Assembly (NCBI RefSeq): GCF_014696315.1
Contig: NZ_JACJPX010000031.1
Location: 1 to 64,000, forward strand
From: Calothrix membranacea FACHB-236
Lineage (GTDB): Bacteria > Cyanobacteriota > Cyanobacteriia > Cyanobacteriales > Nostocaceae
Reading direction: 5' to 3'
DNA: 64,000 nucleotides
Below the pieces are notes generated by a model. The model searched no databases. It saw only the letters and a list, made by a program, of their open reading frames with translations, and had not been told where the DNA came from. Positions 56,109-64,000 of the stretch are shown one piece after another; the first letter of the stretch is position 1; every line of letters starts with the position of its first letter. The position numbers and the translations under genes are program-made.

Positions 56109-56615
56109 ATGCAAGACAATTTTTCCTCTAATTTTCCTAACCTCACTCATCTCGACCAACAAGGACAGGCACAAATGGTTGATGTGTCTGCGAAAGCACC
56201 TACTGTACGCCAAGCTGTAGCCGCTGCTCAAGTGCGAATGCTACCGGAAACTTTTGCCGCCATTCAAGCTGGGAACGCTCCCAAAGGCGATGTCCTAGGC
56301 ACTGCGAGGATAGCGGGAATTATGGCTGCAAAACAGACAGCTAATTTAATTCCTCTATGTCATCCATTGCCGTTGCAGAAAGTCGAAGTCGAAGTCATAC
56401 CAGATGCTCAACTCCCTGGCTATCAAATTCAGGCTACCGTCAAAACCAAAGCCGAAACTGGCGTAGAGATGGAAGCTTTAACTGCTGTTTCTGTGGCAGC
56501 TTTAACTTTATACGATATGGCAAAAGCTTTAGAGAAATCGATTCAAATTGAATCAATTCGCTTAATTAGCAAAACTGGCGGAAAATCAGGCGATTATTCC
56601 CCACCAAGACTATAA
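56109..56615 (+). CDS. moaC: Cyclic pyranopterin monophosphate synthase MoaC
   Basis: 168 residues, the standard size. It catalyses the second step of molybdenum cofactor synthesis together with MoaA. Conserved motifs are [77 protein letters not shown] and [11 protein letters not shown]. No other moa gene is adjacent. It is convergent with a small DUF2795 gene 1 bp away. Confidence 0.96.
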   Translation: MQDNFSSNFPNLTHLDQQGQAQMVDVSAKAPTVRQAVAAAQVRMLPETFAAIQAGNAPKGDVLGTARIAGIMAAKQTANLIPLCHPLPLQKVEVEVIPDAQLPGYQIQATVKTKAETGVEMEALTAVSVAALTLYDMAKALEKSIQIESIRLISKTGGKSGDYSPPRL

Positions 56616-56616
56616 A

Positions 56617-56814
56617 CTACTCCAATTCGCCTAAAGCTTCGCTGACATCAGTAGGGCTTTCAAACTCTTCATCTTCGGGTAACTCTTCTAACATTGATAG
56701 CACGTCTTCATCAGCACCTTGCTCTTGAGCGTGCTCGATTAATTCTTTTGTAGTCTCGGGATAGTCAATACCTTTCAAGAATTTTTGTACTGAAATGGGG
56801 TTAGCTTTAGCCAT
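56617..56814 (-). CDS. DUF2795 family small protein
   Basis: 65 residues, acidic. It has the family pattern ISVQKFLKGIDYPETTKELIEHAQEQGADEDVLSMLEELPEDEEFESPTDVSEALGELE. The N-terminal MAKANPISVQK is typical of cyanobacterial members. The family is widespread and of unknown biochemical function. The start is supported by AGAGGTGA-like purines just upstream. It is convergent with moaC. Confidence 0.88.
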   Translation of the reverse strand: MAKANPISVQKFLKGIDYPETTKELIEHAQEQGADEDVLSMLEELPEDEEFESPTDVSEALGELE

Positions 56815-57255
56815 TTTCCTTCACCTCTAAAGTTCATTCCCATGCTTACAACCAGAAAAATTTACTTCCTCTACTAAAAAGAGGAATTACTTTTAACAAT
56901 TGAAATTTTAATTCAATCTAGAGAACAGAAAATTCTGTTAAAAATCATAACTAATAACTAGCGATTTGTAACTAAAAGTATCAATATTAAGTCAAGATGT
57001 GATTTAATACACATTGACAAATTCTGGCGAAACATCAATTATTATTCATGATATCTTCTGAAGAGTTTGCTGTACAAAAATTTAGAATCAAAACATGGAA
57101 ATACATCATATTGAACAACAATTGAAAATTCAAAGCAGCAGGTTTGATTATTAGTAACTGAAAATTGTCGATAAATATTAGCAAATAAAATTAGAAATCC
57201 AAATTACAAAATTAAAATACGAAAGCAATATTACACATCACTAAATCCTAAATTT
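56815..57255. other. Divergent intergenic region
   Basis: 441 bp of very AT-rich DNA between the DUF2795 gene and the GAF-domain gene. No RNA, repeat or conserved box is recognised. Promoters for both flanking genes are expected. Confidence 0.4.
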
Positions 57256-58455
57256 ATGCCATATGTAGAGAGCGATGCCATCGAAGCAGGACGTTTATAC
57301 AGAGCTACTGGTACAATTGCTTCTAATAAATTGCGATCGCCAGTATATCGCGCTTGGGAAAGATCCCACCTGCAAGGAGCTAACCCTCTGGCTTTACGAG
57401 CAGAACAACTATCGAGCCGAGATACAGAACGTCTGCTACAACAACATAATTATTTAATAGATGTGGTGCGTCCCTATTTCCGAATGCTATCACAGGCGGC
57501 AGGGCAAGAACGCCATGCGATAATGTTAGGCGATCGCCAAGCTATTCTATTAGATGTGATTGGTGATGAGCAGACTGTCAACGGGCCAGAACCTTTTCCG
57601 CAACCAGGTTCTCTATTGTCAGAAGCTGTGGCTGGCGCTAATGGTATTGGTACAGCCTTAGCAGAAGAAAATTATGTAGAAATTGTTTCTGCAGAACATT
57701 TTATAGAAGGATTTCATCCTTTTAGTTGCCAAGGTATACCGCTGCGAAACGACAAACAAGAAATTGTCGGTGTGTTGAGTATTTCTTTGCGGCGTGCAGA
57801 TGCGAGAAAACGCCTGACAGAAATATTGCGATGTGCTTCCTATGCTATTGAAGCAGAATTTGCGATCGCTAATTTAGAAAAAGATGTTCACAGGGTACTA
57901 GCTTCGCAACCAGATGAATACGAGCCTTTAGAAGAATTACGCCAGGATCTCATTCAAGTCCATCAAGCCGCACGCTTAAAACTTGAGGTAATCTCGCGCA
58001 TGGTGGCTGTTCATCGCTGGGAGTATGCAGCGCAATTACTCAAACAAGCAGAACAATCAATTGAAATCTTTCGCCGTCGCTCTGATATTTGGCGCAATTT
58101 GGCATCATTAGAGACTGGTAGCGTGCAATCTCTGTCTCTCATCGAGAGTATCAATGATGTGATTGACATTTTATCTACAGAAGTTGCTATTCGTAAAGTT
58201 GAAGTTGTTACCAACTGGCAAGAGGAAATTACAGTTCTTGCCGATCCTCAAATTCTATTACGTAATATATTGCGTTGTTTTCTCCAAGCTTTTGAGCGTG
58301 CAGGCCAAAACGGGACAGTAGAAGTATCAATCAACAAAGTGCAAAATGCTCAATTTGCACAAGTAAATTTTATGGCAATTCCCGCAGTAAATATTGACCA
58401 TTTAGAATTAACTCCGTATAGTCTTTGCTTATCCATAGCCAAAACCAAGTTATGA
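57256..58455 (+). CDS. AcoR-like GAF-domain protein with degenerate histidine-kinase C terminus
   Basis: 399 residues. The N-terminal half resembles the sensory part of AcoR-type sigma-54 activators: S..Y.AWERS, a GAF domain with EAVAGANGIGTALAEENYVEIVSAEHFIEGFHPFSCQGIPLRN and VGVLSISL. There is no AAA+ or HTH domain. The C-terminal half (about 235-399) looks like a worn kinase core. A helix pair stands where HisKA would be, and ADPQILLRNILRCFLQAFERA resembles an N-box. The G boxes (DxGxG, GxGLG) are absent. The stop overlaps the next gene, a response regulator, by 4 bp (ATGA), so the two are translationally coupled. Confidence 0.78.
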   Translation: MPYVESDAIEAGRLYRATGTIASNKLRSPVYRAWERSHLQGANPLALRAEQLSSRDTERLLQQHNYLIDVVRPYFRMLSQAAGQERHAIMLGDRQAILLDVIGDEQTVNGPEPFPQPGSLLSEAVAGANGIGTALAEENYVEIVSAEHFIEGFHPFSCQGIPLRNDKQEIVGVLSISLRRADARKRLTEILRCASYAIEAEFAIANLEKDVHRVLASQPDEYEPLEELRQDLIQVHQAARLKLEVISRMVAVHRWEYAAQLLKQAEQSIEIFRRRSDIWRNLASLETGSVQSLSLIESINDVIDILSTEVAIRKVEVVTNWQEEITVLADPQILLRNILRCFLQAFERAGQNGTVEVSINKVQNAQFAQVNFMAIPAVNIDHLELTPYSLCLSIAKTKL

Positions 58456-58835
58456 GCCTTCAAAGTTTAGCAAAGCGCAAATTGGTAATTGCAGACGATG
58501 ACACAGACAGTAGAACCATGCTCGCTTTTTTACTTGAGCAAGAAGGATGGGAGGTAAGGGAAGCAAAGGATGGTAAAGAAGCCTTAGAACAAGTGCTGGC
58601 ACAACAACCAGATTTATTAATTTTAGATAATAGAATGCCAGAACTTACCGGCGCTGAGGTTTATCAAAATCTCCAGGCTAGAGGAATTAACTTAGCAGTT
58701 GTATTAGTGACTGCTTATAACCAAATCGATGAATTAGCTTCATCTTTGGGTATTTCTTATTTTGTCAATAAACCCTATGACATTACAAAACTGCTCACAA
58801 CTATAGAATCTGCTTACGAAAATTCGCCATCCTAA
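58452..58835 (+). CDS. Single-domain response regulator
   Basis: 127-residue receiver with VIADDDTDSR, phospho-acceptor Asp59 in LLILDNRMPELTG, conserved Thr in VVLVTAYNQ and Lys in YFVNKPYDI. It has no output domain. Its start is the ATGA overlap with the upstream GAF/kinase-like gene. An in-frame start nine codons earlier is less likely. It presumably partners that sensor, though the sensor's kinase core looks degenerate. Confidence 0.9.
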   Translation: MSLQSLAKRKLVIADDDTDSRTMLAFLLEQEGWEVREAKDGKEALEQVLAQQPDLLILDNRMPELTGAEVYQNLQARGINLAVVLVTAYNQIDELASSLGISYFVNKPYDITKLLTTIESAYENSPS

Positions 58836-59091
58836 AAGTAGGGCTAACTCGAAGCTTCAACCCCTACGCCTCAAACTAGAATATAAAAATATATATTTCT
58901 GTGTTCCCTATTTGCTTTTTTCAAGAAAGTCATTAATACCAGGTTTTGCCACAATCAAGATAATATTTCTTTCCTATCTATGCCCCATGCCCCATGCCCT
59001 ATGCCCTATGCCCATTTTCTCACTCTAATAGCAACTGCACCCCGAACACCTTTAGAATAATTAGGTGTGTCAAAATCTGTAACAAATATTT

Positions 59092-59349
59092 ATGCCTCCT
59101 CGTTGGCCTACCAAACCCGATCGCAAAGACCCAGCCTACCGCAAAATTGATGACAGAATGAATTTCGCTGTTCACGTAGCGATCGCAGCTACGATTAATT
59201 CTGGGTTGTGGTTTGTCCACAATCTCAAAACAACTAACTGGGAATGGCTGCCTTGGTTAACAGTCAGTTGGATTGTGGTATTGTCGGTGCATCTGCTTTA
59301 TATCAGTGCGATCGCTAACTATTCCGATACGCCACCAAAATCCACCTGA
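59092..59349 (+). CDS. 2TM domain protein
   Basis: 85 residues. The N-terminal MPPRWPTKPDRKDPAYRKIDDRMNFAVHVAIAAT leads into two transmembrane helices (about 24-42 and 53-75), separated by a short WEWLPWL loop. This is the layout of the 2TM domain family. The function is unknown. It stands alone. Confidence 0.8.
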   Translation: MPPRWPTKPDRKDPAYRKIDDRMNFAVHVAIAATINSGLWFVHNLKTTNWEWLPWLTVSWIVVLSVHLLYISAIANYSDTPPKST

Positions 59350-59469
59350 AGACGGACTATCAATGCTGGGGCGATTGTAACCTGTGACTGTAGAGATAGC
59401 CTAGCCAATTGAGCGATAATGAGAAATAGCCTGAGAGTTAACGCTCTTTGTTGATATGGGGTGATTTTT

Positions 59470-59778
59470 ATGGCTAAGACTAACACCACAGAACTGCTAG
59501 AAGCCCTAGCAGCCGAAATAGGTGAAAATGTTTACATGGATATTGCTAAGTGGCATCTTTATTTATCGAATGCCAAACTGCATACCGTTGTTGCCGAACA
59601 GCTCTATCCTTTAATTACTTCTAATAATGTTAACGAAAACCGTGTAACAGCAGTATTAGAATCAATACCTGTCAAAATTGGCGGTGGTAGAAAGGAAATT
59701 CCTTTAATCGATTTACTCCCACTGCAATGCCAGGTCAATTTAGTAGATATTTTAGAGAAATATCAACGAGAAATCTAA
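59470..59778 (+). CDS. DUF3181 family protein
   Basis: 102 residues, soluble. It has the family pattern LLEALAAEIGENVYMDIAKWHLYLSNAKLHTVVAEQLYPLI and VLESIPVKIGGGRKEIPLIDLLPLQCQVNLVDILE. DUF3181 is known from cyanobacteria and plants and has no assigned function. I chose ATG at 59470 over a GTG three codons earlier. Confidence 0.88.
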   Translation: MAKTNTTELLEALAAEIGENVYMDIAKWHLYLSNAKLHTVVAEQLYPLITSNNVNENRVTAVLESIPVKIGGGRKEIPLIDLLPLQCQVNLVDILEKYQREI

Positions 59779-59929
59779 CTTTTTGCTCACGCATTAGATA
59801 TTTTGTTTGTTCCTTTGTCAGCTGTGCTGAGTCAAGATTTCTGAGTAATGAGGTTTGAGTAGGGCCACTCACTCACTCAGTACTTAGAACTTTCAACTCA
59901 GCACTTTTTGTTTAGTGTCTTCCATAACA

Positions 59930-60134
59930 AAATACAGTTCAGTTAAGAAAATTAATTGATAACAAAACCAAAAAACTAGTTACTCAACAAAAAAAACAGA
60001 ACAATAATTTTGGAGTGGGTTTTGGGGACGCAACCGTCACCCAATCGGGGGTTTGAGGGAGAATCCCCCAATTGAGCCGGCTTTTTTATATAAGTGACAA
60101 ATCAATCGCTAATGAACTTAACCCAACCTTATTG
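59930..60134. mobile_element. MITE-like element, family B, copy 2
   Basis: 205 bp closely matching 19124-19327 in the same orientation, with the same inner GTTAAG...CTTAAC ends and the GGACGCAACCGTCACCCAATC centre. The outermost end bases are more degenerate than in copy 1. No coding potential. Confidence 0.75.
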
Positions 60135-60685
60135 TTCTATACAAGCCATAGGTAACACAGGTACATACTGTTGATGGAAATAAATCCTCAGTTTGAGATT
60201 GGCATTGACTAGGAATTGATCAGAGGTGTAAAGACCATCTTTTCATGCTGAAAATATCTAAGTTTTGTTAAACAAGCAGTTAAGAAATAGAAAATACTGA
60301 GAAAATAAGATTGGACAACAATCCCATGGCCATGTCATTAGATAATCAACGCAGTAAAGGTGAGCAATTCTCAGGGTAGAAGATAGCTACTTTTATTGAC
60401 ATTGGCAGAAAATTATCAATTTGTCCAAATCTTTTATTCACTGGTGCGGAGTGAACAGATTAATTTAAAGCGCAAAGCGTCTCCAACTCTTCTCAATATG
60501 GCGAGGAAAGCAACGCTCAATTTAATATCCTATATCTCTTCTATTCAGATGAAAGGAATAGATTTATAACTGTCTTTTCTGCCAAGAGAGAGTGTTATAC
60601 CACCCATGATTAGTGATAAAAATGGGTGAGACAAATTTGTCACATAGGATAAATTTACTTAGCAATTTCTTGAGGAGTAACGAAT
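60135..60685. other. Intergenic region upstream of the small 69-aa gene
   Basis: 551 bp. A few very short frames (for example MAMSLDNQRSKGEQFSG near 60327) have no supporting signals. A good ribosome binding site, GAGGAGTAACGAAT, precedes the ATG at 60686. Otherwise nothing is recognised. Confidence 0.45.
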
Positions 60686-60895
60686 ATGTTTTTACAAATC
60701 AAAGATACTGGCGATTTAGTCAAAATAGTTGATTTACAAGAATTACTTGACCCCAATAATGATACTATTCATGGACAAGACCAAGAAGGTCAAGAAGAAC
60801 AAGAAACTGATATCTTTAAAAAAGATGAGTTAGTTTTTCCTTCGGGTGAGACTTTACCACGCTGTTGGTTAGATGCTAACTATAGAAAAGGTTAA
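60686..60895 (+). CDS. Small conserved cyanobacterial protein of unknown function (69 aa)
   Basis: Acidic, soluble, without signal peptide. The pattern MFLQIKDTGDLVKIVDLQELLDPNND... and FKKDELVFPSGETLPRCWLDANY resembles a small cyanobacterial family sometimes labelled acetyltransferase without evidence; no acetyltransferase motif is present. A strong ribosome binding site (GAGGAG) and a downstream terminator (61037-61074) support a real gene. Confidence 0.72.
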   Translation: MFLQIKDTGDLVKIVDLQELLDPNNDTIHGQDQEGQEEQETDIFKKDELVFPSGETLPRCWLDANYRKG

Positions 60896-60976
60896 TAACA
60901 ATTTATTTTGTAGTAACGCATCAACCCCTCTGCGCCGACATAGTTTTTTTTCCTTAACACATCAAATCCGCTAGGC

Positions 60977-61002
60977 GGTGCGTTAGCCTTGGCTAACGCA
61001 CC
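60977..61002. repeat. Palindromic repeat (GGTGCGTTAGCC / GGCTAACGCACC)
   Basis: A perfect 12-bp inverted repeat with a 2-base loop, followed by CTACC. It is the best-preserved member in this window of the (C)GTAGGRTGCGTTA palindrome family. Confidence 0.85.
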
Positions 61003-61036
61003 CTACCTTTATTTCATAAATCAAATATGAAACCTC

Positions 61037-61074
61037 ATGCTGATTGCATATTTGTATATGCAATCAGCATTTTT
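61037..61074 (+). terminator. Rho-independent terminator
   Basis: ATGCTGATTGCATA pairs with TATGCAATCAGCAT (14 bp) around a short loop and is followed by TTTT. It suits the plus-strand gene at 60686-60895, which ends about 140 bp earlier. Confidence 0.8.
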
Positions 61075-61094
61075 AAGTCAGGAGTCAGTAATTT

Positions 61095-61556
61095 TCATGT
61101 ACTAGTAGAAGATGTTGCTGTTTCTGTTGCAGAACTAGACGCAAATGCTTTTGTTATCCAAGCAGTGAGAATATGAGACAGCACACCTAAAGGGCCAGCA
61201 AATAAACAAAGTGCCAAAGAATGAATTGTCCAAATTCCGGTTTTTTGCCCTTCCCAATATATCCAGCGTCCCACAAATAAATCCATTACCAAAAAGTGAA
61301 TCCAACCTGTAGCCGCAGCTTTTTCATCGGCAAAAAATCGCGCAATATCAGCTAATTGTGGGTTGGATAAAGATTGAGCATTTTCTGGGGTAATGCTAGT
61401 GATAAATAAATATAAATACGCTCCTGCTAAAGGTACAAAGGGTAAATAGGATTCCATAATTCGCCGTGTAACTTTCCAATTAGGCAGGAGAATCATCAAT
61501 GCCCAAAATGGCAAAACGAAAAGATTAGCAACGTTAAATAATTGCGTGATATTCAT
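61095..61556 (-). CDS. ABA4-like (DUF4281) membrane protein
   Basis: About 153 residues with four transmembrane segments. The motifs are FNVANLFVLPFWALMILLPNW, AGAYLYLFITSI, ATGWIHFLVMDLFVGRWIYW and LALCLFAGPLGVLSHILT. It belongs to the ABA4-like family. The plant member is required for neoxanthin synthesis, but cyanobacteria do not make neoxanthin, so the role here is unclear. I chose the internal ATG (MNITQLF) over one 16 codons earlier. The Ser/Thr-rich tail is unusual but short. Confidence 0.85.
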   Translation of the reverse strand: MNITQLFNVANLFVLPFWALMILLPNWKVTRRIMESYLPFVPLAGAYLYLFITSITPENAQSLSNPQLADIARFFADEKAAATGWIHFLVMDLFVGRWIYWEGQKTGIWTIHSLALCLFAGPLGVLSHILTAWITKAFASSSATETATSSTST

Positions 61557-61681
61557 CAGAAAAATGAAATGTAAATTATGTAGTGAGGTAAGAATCAACC
61601 TCACTATATAACAAAATGTAAATTGTCCAAAGTCCTGTCATCAGGATGATGTAACAAAGCTCCCCTAATTTATCCCAAGAA

Positions 61682-62083
61682 TTATCGACGCTCATGGAAC
61701 CAATACCATCCAGAACCGGGACGAGTTAGCCAAGAGTTGTCTAAATCGTAATTATTTACAGGAAAATCGAAAAATTGTGTATCTTCGGGAACGCTAATTC
61801 TGACATTGCGACAACTCCCTTCAATTTCAATTGTTACTGTTTGCTCGCTCTGATTTGGTCGCAAGAGAGTATCTCTAATCATACGTCGATTCCTCTCACC
61901 TTCCTGCCTATAATTAGGAACACAGCGCACTTTCACCACAGAGTTTTCATTAGGATTATCCAAAATATAAGGCAGAATTTGTGAGCCTCGAATTGTGGGA
62001 GTTTGAGCGCTGGCTAAAGATGATATGGACAACAGCACAGTTGTAGTTAAAGTAAGAATTTTGGCTCCAGGCGGACTTTTCAT
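61682..62083 (-). CDS. Secreted protein of unknown function (133 aa)
   Basis: A signal peptide (about 1-26, ending ASAQ) is followed by a small basic domain with two cysteines (VRCVPNYRQEGERN; EGSCRNVRISVP) that could form a disulfide. AGGA precedes the ATG at good spacing. It lies 80 bp downstream of another secreted-protein gene on the same strand and may be cotranscribed. No domain is recognised. Confidence 0.7.
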   Translation of the reverse strand: MKSPPGAKILTLTTTVLLSISSLASAQTPTIRGSQILPYILDNPNENSVVKVRCVPNYRQEGERNRRMIRDTLLRPNQSEQTVTIEIEGSCRNVRISVPEDTQFFDFPVNNYDLDNSWLTRPGSGWYWFHERR

Positions 62084-62163
62084 AATTTATCCTGATAAAT
62101 TAATAAAGAAATTGCCAGGGTGCTAACCCCGGCTGAGAATCAATTCAAAATTACGAATTGGTA

Positions 62164-62820
62164 TTATTTGTTGTCTAAAAGTTGATTAACCTGCTGTCCT
62201 CGGCGACCTGTTTTAATTTCATAACGGCGAGTCAGGTTGTCTTGGTAGTTCATATCTCTAGCCGCAGCAGAGTTGACGAAAGCATCGCAATTCTTACCTT
62301 GAACTACTGTAGAAGAACTGCTGCTATTTTCTTCATTGCGGTTATTGCGAATATCTTTAGAATCGCTGTTATTTTGACTACCTTGGCTAGCACCACTACC
62401 ACTCACGCCAATACCCAAGAAGCTAACACCACCGCCACCGCCGTCATTGTGGCTGCGAGAAGAACTAGAACGGGTGCTGCTAGAGTTGGCGATCGCTACT
62501 TTGCTAGCACTGTTGCGAGTGTTGTTTCCTAAACCCACATCACTACACAAAGCACGGGGGTCATTTGCTAAAGTTTTCGGGTCAACCCAAGATTGATGGT
62601 CGCCCAATCCTTGAATTTCACTATTCCCAACTGGATTGCTAGGCGTGCTAGGTGCAGAATTGTTAGGAGTACCATTACCAACACTTACTCCAGGAGTGAG
62701 AACACCTGGTTTAAAAATACCAGAAGGCTGTGCATCAAAAGGCCCAGCGAAAGCTGGTAGTGTAGCGGTCAAAAGCGCGGTAGCTGTTAGCAAAGAACCA
62801 GTTAAGTTACGGAATTTCAT
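62164..62820 (-). CDS. Secreted Ser/Asn/Gly-rich protein of unknown function (218 aa)
   Basis: A signal peptide (about 1-26, ending AFAG) precedes a low-complexity mature protein rich in Ser, Asn and Gly, with a GGGGGVSFLGIGVSGSGAS patch. A more ordered C terminus follows (CDAFVNSAAARDMNYQDNLTRRYEIKTGRRGQQVNQLL). Two cysteines lie at about 90 and 180. The second ATG (MKFRN) is used because AGGAG sits 7 bp before it and only 1 bp before the first ATG. Function unknown. Confidence 0.72.
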   Translation of the reverse strand: MKFRNLTGSLLTATALLTATLPAFAGPFDAQPSGIFKPGVLTPGVSVGNGTPNNSAPSTPSNPVGNSEIQGLGDHQSWVDPKTLANDPRALCSDVGLGNNTRNSASKVAIANSSSTRSSSSRSHNDGGGGGVSFLGIGVSGSGASQGSQNNSDSKDIRNNRNEENSSSSSTVVQGKNCDAFVNSAAARDMNYQDNLTRRYEIKTGRRGQQVNQLLDNK

Positions 62821-63120
62821 AGTCATTCTCCTAAAATTTTCAGTGCTTGTTTGTATTGGGCTTTAACCCCTTCACTTACTCAATAGGTTGACCTCGATTA
62901 GTTTATGCACCCTGTGGGGAAATTTTTTTTGGGGATTGGGGATTGGTGACTGGGGATTGGGGATTGGTGACTGGGGGACAAGGAGACAAGGGGAAATAAT
63001 TGAATGACTTTTGACTCTTGTACAGACGCTATTAATCGCGTCTCTTTGACCCAAACCCAATTGATTAACTGCAAAAACTGGGATAAATAAGGTGAGTAAT
63101 CTTGATGTTTTTACTGAACT
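62821..63120. other. Intergenic region with simple repeats
   Basis: 300 bp containing direct GGGGATTGG/TGACTGG repeats (about 62933-62977) and an inverted, imperfect copy of the GACGCGAT palindrome at 63023-63043. No gene. Confidence 0.5.
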
Positions 63121-63705
63121 ATGCAGTACCCTTTAGAACTTACCTTCAAATTCTGGGCTTTAGCGCCACAAATATCGATTGTTGATAATCAAGGAAATTT
63201 GGTTTTCTATGTCAAACAGAAACTATTCAAGCTAAAAGAAGCAATTACCATCTTTGCTGACTTAGAACGTAACCGACCCCTTTATTACATCAAAGCTGAC
63301 CGAATTATTGATTTTTCGGCACGTTATAACTTTACAGATAGCACTGGTAGAGATATTGGGGGAGTAAAACGGCGGGGATTGCGATCGCTTTGGCGGGCAC
63401 GTTATGACATATTTGATGGTGAGACTAGTAATCTCAACATTCAGGAGAAAAATCCCTGGATAAAGATTGCAGATGCGCTATTTGCAGAAATTCCCATTGT
63501 GGGGATGTTTACGGGTTATGTATTTAACCCAGTCTATTTAGTGAGTCGGGCTGATGGTACGGTTGTGATGCGTTTAGAGAAAATCCCGTCTTTCCTTTCC
63601 CGCAAATTTACGATTAAAGCTGTGGATCAAATGAGCGATCGCGAACAGGAACAAGTTTTGCTAAGTTTAATGATGATGCTGCTACTAGAACGTAACCGCG
63701 GTTAG
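63121..63705 (+). CDS. LURP-one-related family protein
   Basis: 194 residues, soluble. The pattern YPLELTFKFWALAPQISIVDNQGNLVFYVKQKLFKLKEAITIFAD, YYIKADRIIDFSARYNFTDSTG and VSRADGTVVMRLEKIPSFLSRKFTIKAVDQM fits the LURP-one/tubby-like beta-barrel family (related in fold to phospholipid scramblases). The function in bacteria is unknown. It is followed by a repeat-rich spacer. Confidence 0.82.
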   Translation: MQYPLELTFKFWALAPQISIVDNQGNLVFYVKQKLFKLKEAITIFADLERNRPLYYIKADRIIDFSARYNFTDSTGRDIGGVKRRGLRSLWRARYDIFDGETSNLNIQEKNPWIKIADALFAEIPIVGMFTGYVFNPVYLVSRADGTVVMRLEKIPSFLSRKFTIKAVDQMSDREQEQVLLSLMMMLLLERNRG

Positions 63706-64000
63706 AGATGTTTTCTTAAAGAAAGATGGTGCGTTAGGGCTAATTCTCACTCTCTGAAGTTCCGAAATTCTTGCACAGCCGTAACACACCTTACTGGGCT
63801 GAATTCAAAGTGCTGAGTAATGAGTTGCAACAGACGCGATTAATCGCGTCTGTACAAGAGTTATGAGTAAAAATCCCATTCCAACTTTCACTGTTGGCGG
63901 TAAAATCTTTTAATTGAGACTGCTTCCTCATCCCCCTCATCCCCCTCATCTCCCTCATCCCCTCACTACCAAATTAGTACCCATCCACTGACCAATGCGG
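63706..64000. other. Repeat-rich intergenic DNA at the right edge
   Basis: It holds GGTGCGTTAGGGC near 63730, the GACGCGAT/ATCGCGTC palindrome at 63833-63850 with TGTACAAGAGTTA, and CATCCCCCT runs at 63928-63960 like those upstream of cheB. No gene is seen before the window ends. Confidence 0.55.
63833..63850. repeat. Small palindromic repeat (GACGCGAT-N2-ATCGCGTC), second perfect copy
   Basis: It shares the palindrome and the flank TGTACAAGAGTTA with 8639-8656, and both copies are preceded by GAGTTGCA. A third, imperfect copy in the opposite orientation is at 63023-63043. Confidence 0.8.

Overview
The window is chromosomal DNA from a filamentous, probably nostocalean, cyanobacterium. This is an inference from the very frequent HIP1 octamer (GCGATCGC), an OprB-type SLH porin, a PsbP-like protein, a valyl-tRNA synthetase carrying the cyanobacterial CAAD membrane domain, DUF3181, 2TM and DUF2795 proteins, a caspase-GUN4 protein, pentapeptide-repeat proteins and many short palindromic repeats. 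No phage, CRISPR array, rRNA operon or complete insertion sequence was seen.

Layout. 1-8.1 kb: a minus-strand group with a large subtilisin-like protease that has no signal peptide, two large paralogous proteins of unknown function, and the first codons of another gene leaving the left edge. 8.7-18.4 kb: a chemosensory locus. A minus-strand receiver/CheC/hybrid-kinase operon lies divergent to cheA (two CheW-like modules), a 21-bp tandem repeat, cheW, a soluble chemoreceptor, cheB and cheR. 18.6-30.6 kb: accessory genes, namely a secreted protein, a caspase-fold protein without the expected cysteine fused to GUN4, two membrane-anchored pentapeptide proteins, a nucleotidyltransferase, an acireductone dioxygenase-like cupin and an SLH porin. 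30.7-46.3 kb: housekeeping and envelope genes, namely valS with CAAD, a GxxExxY gene broken by one stop codon and flanked by inverted repeats, an AmpG-like transporter, a GlcNAc-kinase-like ATPase, a sensor kinase, a peptidoglycan-binding/HEAT protein, an LD-carboxypeptidase, maf, a PsbP-like protein, a NarL-type regulator and era. 47-64 kb: an alpha/beta-hydrolase relative lacking triad residues, a PrmA-like methyltransferase, a penicillin-recognising hydrolase, an NlpC/P60 peptidase, a GT2 glycosyltransferase with a tandemly repeated 3' end, an MFS transporter, tRNA-Arg(ACG), moaC, an AcoR-like GAF protein with a response regulator, and several small conserved or secreted proteins.

How the genes work together. 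The che genes form a nearly complete adaptation-capable pathway (receptor, CheW, CheA, CheB, CheR, with CheC and a receiver next door). Several scattered genes (AmpG-like carrier, BadF-type kinase, LD-carboxypeptidase, NlpC/P60, penicillin-recognising hydrolase) fit peptidoglycan turnover. The least explained coding content is the 1-8 kb protease-plus-paralogue group. Intergenic DNA holds at least two MITE-like families (two copies each), a GxxExxY element with inverted repeats, and several families of small palindromes.
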